Below are positions 61,128-64,000 of a stretch of 64,000 nucleotides of DNA, piece after piece. This stretch comes from UBA12481 sp942493265 (GTDB taxonomy: Bacteria > Bacteroidota > Bacteroidia > Bacteroidales > UBA12481). The stretch is from the NCBI GenBank assembly GCA_942493265.1, contig OW818688.1:4154001-4218000 (forward strand), in the 5' to 3' direction. The translations under genes and the position numbers were made by a program. The stretch's first letter is position 1; each line of letters begins with the position of its first letter. The notes under the pieces are model-generated. The model was not told the origin of the DNA and ran no database searches. It saw only the letters and a list, made by a program, of their open reading frames with translations.

Positions 61128-61797
61128 CATTCAAATACTTCAGCAGTCCGGGCTTATTGAGGATTTTTACGGATCGGTTTTGAGCGGCAATCAATCCCTC
61201 ATCCTCAAGTTCACCAAGTGCCCGGGCTACTGATGGCCGCGCAACGCCAAAAAGATCTGCCAGTTCCTGCTGACTGGCAGGAATCCTGATAGTTGCATTC
61301 TGATCCTGTTTGAGACCGATCAGATAATGTGCGATTTTTCCCTTTATAGTTTTAAAGGAGAGGAACTTGATCTTTTTCGAAAGGAACTGGGCCTTTGACC
61401 CAACCAGATTCAGGTAGTTCATCTGAATGGTTTCATTCATGCGCAGCAGCTTAAGAAACTCGCTGCGATAAATCACCAGCACCTTCACCGGTTCATTGGC
61501 TACCACATCCACCGGAAACCTGTTTTCATTGCCAAAAAGAAAGGCTCCGGCCAATGGTTTCGGAGCAGGCACATCCTCAATCTTTATGATATGACCTGAA
61601 AAATCGGTCATTTCTCCCCGGGCTGAGCCGGCTAGCAAAATCATCAAACGGTTAACCTCCTCACCCTGAATAGCCAGAATTTCATCTTTATTGTACGATT
61701 TCACCTGAAACTGCAGTTTCTCAAAAAGTTCAAGCAGGGTATCAGTCGGAACCCCCTTTAATATGGGGCATTGGGAAGCACTTTCGATCCAATTCAT
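61123..61797 (-). CDS. Crp/Fnr-family transcriptional regulator
   Basis: 224 residues from the ATG at 61795-61797; the longest frame would add 25 residues rich in Cys (KKCYNCYNIRD) and overlap the divergent regulatory region. The cyclic-nucleotide-binding-like domain (about 15-115: LQFQVKSYNKDEILAIQGEE) is followed by a long helix and a winged helix with IPASQQELADLFGVARPSVA as recognition helix. There is no N-terminal Cys cluster in the chosen form, so it is not a classic FNR oxygen sensor; it may be of the nitric-oxide or heme type. It is divergent from the ferredoxin-like gene and likely controls it. Confidence 0.92.
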   Translation of the reverse strand: MNWIESASQCPILKGVPTDTLLELFEKLQFQVKSYNKDEILAIQGEEVNRLMILLAGSARGEMTDFSGHIIKIEDVPAPKPLAGAFLFGNENRFPVDVVANEPVKVLVIYRSEFLKLLRMNETIQMNYLNLVGSKAQFLSKKIKFLSFKTIKGKIAHYLIGLKQDQNATIRIPASQQELADLFGVARPSVARALGELEDEGLIAAQNRSVKILNKPGLLKYLNE

Positions 61798-61809
61798 AAC
61801 ATCACGAAT

Positions 61810-61827
61810 ATTGTAACAATTGTAACA
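61810..61827. repeat. Tandem 9-base repeat, candidate Crp/Fnr binding site
   Basis: ATTGTAACA occurs twice in direct succession (61810-61818 and 61819-61827), with the palindrome ACAATTGT across the junction. It lies in the divergent region and, if the start site is about 61860 from the TAGATTTG box, is centred near -41.5, the class II activator position of Crp/Fnr proteins. Direct rather than inverted order is unusual for this family. Confidence 0.5.
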
Positions 61828-61848
61828 TTTTTTTGCCAAAAAAGAAGA

Positions 61849-61856
61849 TAGATTTG
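61849..61856 (+). promoter_or_regulatory. Candidate -7 box of the ferredoxin-like gene (TAGATTTG)
   Basis: TAGATTTG fits TAnnTTTG exactly, 19 bases before the ATG at 61875. No -33 TTTG at proper spacing is present, which agrees with an activator-dependent promoter using the repeat at 61810-61827. Confidence 0.5.
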
Positions 61857-61874
61857 CCACAAAATAAGACAAAA

Positions 61875-62852
61875 ATGAAAAGGGAAATTATAACTATCGA
61901 TGAGGACCTTTGCAATGGATGCGGATTGTGTGTACCCAATTGTCATGAAGGAGCCTTGCAGATCATCGACGGGAAGGCCCGTCTGGTCAGCGATTTAATG
62001 TGCGACGGGCTCGGAGCCTGCATCGGACATTGTCCGGAAGGAGCCATTACCATTGAGGAGCGCGAGGCCGAGCCATACGATGAGATCAAGGTGATGCATC
62101 AAATGATTGGCAAAGGGAAAAACACCATGATAGCCCATCTCGGTCATCTGAAGGAGCATGGAGAAAAAGAATTTCTGCGCCAGGGGGTAAAATTCATGCT
62201 GGAAAATCAGGATAAGCTGGATTACAATGCGGATGATGTGCTGGAAGCCGTGCATAACCTGCCGATGGGAAAAGGAGCAAAAGCAAAAGAGGAGCATCAG
62301 CACCATGATCACGGTAGTCATCACGAACAACATAAGCATCACGGTCATCACGCTCACAGTCATGCAGCTGAAGAGATCAGTGGCGGATGCGGATGTGCGG
62401 GTTCAAAAACTCAGACCTTCGCACCCATCCCGGTTGAGCCATTCTCCGGCCGGCCGGTTGCCTCAGCACTTACCCACTGGCCTGTACAGATGCACCTGAT
62501 CAATCCGCGCGCGGGTCATTTCCAGGGATCACACTTATTAATGGCTGCGGATTGCACGGCTTTCAGCCTGGGCAATTTCCATCCCGGATTCCTTCAGGGC
62601 AAAACACTGGCAATAGCCTGTCCGAAACTCGATTCCAACCGCGAAGTTTATGTTGAAAAACTGAAGATCCTGATTGATGAGAGTGAGATCGATATGATGA
62701 CCGTCATGATCATGGAAGTTCCCTGCTGCTCAGGTCTCCTTCAGATGGTTGAACTGGCCCTTTCGCAATGCGTGAGGCAGGTACCTGTTAAGCTTATCAT
62801 TGTATCGGTGGACGGGCAGATCAAGCAGGAAAAATGGCATAAAATTGCCTGA
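61875..62852 (+). CDS. Ferredoxin-like Fe-S protein with His-rich linker
   Basis: 325 residues from the ATG at 61875. Two ferredoxin motifs begin the protein: CNGCGLCVPNC (Cys13, 16, 19, 23) and CDGLGACIGHC (Cys43, 49, 53); in the second, the expected middle Cys is Leu46, so that cluster may be 3Fe-4S or otherwise ligated. A His-rich stretch with acidic residues (about 135-165, HQHHDHGSHHEQHKHHGHHA) and CGCAGS follow, a likely metal-binding linker. The C-terminal 140 residues have further Cys (ADCTAFSLGNFH, IACPKLDSN, VPCCSGL), as in redox proteins of anaerobes. Probably a cytoplasmic electron carrier controlled by the divergent Crp/Fnr regulator. Exact partner unknown. Confidence 0.85.
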   Translation: MKREIITIDEDLCNGCGLCVPNCHEGALQIIDGKARLVSDLMCDGLGACIGHCPEGAITIEEREAEPYDEIKVMHQMIGKGKNTMIAHLGHLKEHGEKEFLRQGVKFMLENQDKLDYNADDVLEAVHNLPMGKGAKAKEEHQHHDHGSHHEQHKHHGHHAHSHAAEEISGGCGCAGSKTQTFAPIPVEPFSGRPVASALTHWPVQMHLINPRAGHFQGSHLLMAADCTAFSLGNFHPGFLQGKTLAIACPKLDSNREVYVEKLKILIDESEIDMMTVMIMEVPCCSGLLQMVELALSQCVRQVPVKLIIVSVDGQIKQEKWHKIA

Positions 62853-62865
62853 CCGGATTACCGTG

Positions 62866-62891
62866 TAAGGAAGGGCAATCGCTCTTCCTTA
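62866..62891. terminator. Terminator hairpin between the ferredoxin-like and antiporter genes
   Basis: Arms TAAGGAAG (62866-62873) and CTTCCTTA (62884-62891) pair fully; an outer imperfect stem (GACCG with CGGTC) extends it. It covers the antiporter stop codon and serves the two convergent genes; no long T-run follows. Confidence 0.6.
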
Positions 62892-64000
62892 TGCGGTCAT
62901 TTCGAAGCAGGCAAATACTTTATTCAAAGCCTCACGGGTTTCAGAAAGCACAAATAATTTATCATTGGCTTCCAGAATGGTGGCCCCATTTGGGGTAATA
63001 TACTTGCCATCGCGCTCAATCATAGAGATCAGGGTAGTTTTAGGCAATCCCAGTTGAACCACAGGCTTGCCAACAGCGCTGCACTCCTGAGGAATTACAA
63101 TCTCCGTGAGAAGAGACTTGATACTGTCAACCAGTTCAAGATCGGTGTGGGTGCGTTGCTTGGCCTTTTCAGGCAAGATCAGGTGCAGCCATTTTGCGAC
63201 CTGCGGTAAACTTGTTCCTTGAATAAGCACAGAAGTTACGGAGATAAAAAACACAACATTGAAAATCATCTGTGCCTTTTCGGCCCCGGCAATCAACGGA
63301 TAGGTAGCAAAAACGATCGGCACCGCTCCACGCAAACCCACCCAGGAGATAAACCACCGGCTGCGGTTCCTGACCTTAAAGGGAAGCAGGCTCAGAAAAA
63401 CGCTGGCTGGTCGTGCAATCAGAATAAGAAATACTGAGATTACCATGCCAATGCCAATAACAGGAAGGATCTGGCTTGGGAAAACAAGTAATCCCAGGGT
63501 TAAGAACAAGATTATCTGCATGAGCCAGGCAAAACTGTCGAAAGACTTGATTATTTTCTTTTTGTGAATCAGCTCCTGGTTCCCCAGATAAATGCCGCAC
63601 AAGTATACCGCAAGGAATCCATTCCCTCCAACGAAATCTGTGGCTGAAAAGCTGAAGAACATCATCGCGATAAACAAAACAACATACAGTCCTTCAAAAT
63701 CGAGCTTAATGCTATTTACGATCACCTTACCGATTTTCCCGAACAGCAGTCCGAGTACTCCCCCTAAAATGATTTGCTGAAAAAACAGCGGAATCGTACC
63801 CAGCAAACTGGCATCTTCATTAATCACCAATCCGGTAAACGCGATGGTCAGAATATAGGCCATGGCATCGTTACTGCCGCTTTCGAGCTCAAGAATGGGC
63901 CGCAAATTGCCCTTCAATGCCAGTTTTTTTGATCTCAGAATATTTAAAACTGCAGAAGAATCTGTTGCAGAGACTATTGAACCCAGCAATAATCCCTCAT
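62889..64000 (-). CDS. CPA1-type cation/proton antiporter with TrkA_C domain, 5' part beyond the right edge
   Basis: The frame is open to the window edge (a TTG at 63989 is internal), so the N-terminus is missing. Helix sequence LLLGSIVSATDSSAVLNILR is the CPA1 signature, and ELESGSNDAMAYIL, the GLRGAVPIVFATYPLI helix and FLILIARPASVF are those of NhaP2/CvrA-type antiporters. A C-terminal regulatory TrkA_C domain (about the last 90 residues: LVDSIKSLLTEIVIPQECSA, NDKLFVLSETREALNKVF) binds nucleotide or other ligands. It exchanges K or Na for protons for pH or potassium control. Confidence 0.93.
   Translation of the reverse strand, partial: EGLLLGSIVSATDSSAVLNILRSKKLALKGNLRPILELESGSNDAMAYILTIAFTGLVINEDASLLGTIPLFFQQIILGGVLGLLFGKIGKVIVNSIKLDFEGLYVVLFIAMMFFSFSATDFVGGNGFLAVYLCGIYLGNQELIHKKKIIKSFDSFAWLMQIILFLTLGLLVFPSQILPVIGIGMVISVFLILIARPASVFLSLLPFKVRNRSRWFISWVGLRGAVPIVFATYPLIAGAEKAQMIFNVVFFISVTSVLIQGTSLPQVAKWLHLILPEKAKQRTHTDLELVDSIKSLLTEIVIPQECSAVGKPVVQLGLPKTTLISMIERDGKYITPNGATILEANDKLFVLSETREALNKVFACFEMTA

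Noticed and set aside
1..64000. tRNA, rRNA, CRISPR arrays, insertion sequences, prophage
   Set aside because: Looked for T-loop sequences, repeat-spacer patterns, transposase motifs and phage genes; none was seen. A tRNAscan and Infernal run would settle small RNAs.

Overview
The window comes from the chromosome of a member of the Bacteroidota, most likely a Bacteroidales/Marinilabiliales-type anaerobe or facultative anaerobe. Evidence: a SusC/SusD pair, about ten lipoproteins with clear lipoboxes, an Lnb-type lipoprotein N-acyltransferase, the RecQ-GuaB-parvulin-OstA gene neighbourhood, MutS2, almost no Shine-Dalgarno sequences, frequent TTG/GTG starts, and several upstream boxes of the Bacteroidota type (TAnnTTTG). 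I saw no tRNA, rRNA, CRISPR array or insertion sequence. No gap between genes exceeds about 210 bases.

Layout. 1-3131: surface or secreted LamG and fibronectin-like lipoproteins, minus strand; the first runs off the left edge. 3244-6042: a sulfur module, with two half-size YeeE/YedE transporters and a rhodanese-like protein lacking its catalytic Cys on plus, facing a tandem-rhodanese lipoprotein on minus. 6058-8994: two tandem paralogous lipoproteins with YD-like repeats and a MORN-repeat protein, in one minus operon with that rhodanese. 9112-17374: a small polysaccharide-utilisation locus (SusD, SusC, a two-propeller glycosidase-like protein, a Tat-exported Gfo/Idh/MocA oxidoreductase). 17439-20281: lnb, an unrecognised 185-residue protein and a WYL regulator with a palindromic operator candidate. 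20286-26851: the least familiar part, a four-gene envelope operon encoding a four-PKD lipoprotein, a small lipoprotein, an outer-membrane barrel and a single-pass membrane protein with two MPN/JAB-like domains lacking the metal-binding motif. 26946-35277: a small hypothetical gene, acylphosphatase, a FucI-family isomerase, MnmD, an amino-acid permease and an S9 oligopeptidase.

35356-47305 holds information-processing and stress genes: MutS2 behind a hybrid histidine kinase whose receiver lacks its phospho-acceptor, a HAD phosphatase, and an overlapping operon recQ - DEDD exonuclease - relA - tex. 47333-55579 runs on plus: guaB, three periplasmic parvulin/SurA-like proteins, an orphan MoxR ATPase and an OstA/LptA-like protein; this looks like an outer-membrane biogenesis operon. 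55610-64000: a DUF2795 protein, a MacB/LolD-type ATPase, recG, an M1 aminopeptidase, an exported thioredoxin, a Crp/Fnr regulator divergent from a His-rich ferredoxin-like protein, and a CPA1-type cation/proton antiporter running off the right edge.

What ties it together is envelope biology: lipoproteins, their acylation, periplasmic folding and LPS transport. The best candidates for undescribed biology are the PKD/barrel/pseudo-MPN operon and the YeeE/rhodanese/YD-lipoprotein locus. All functional calls rest on motif reading without database searches.
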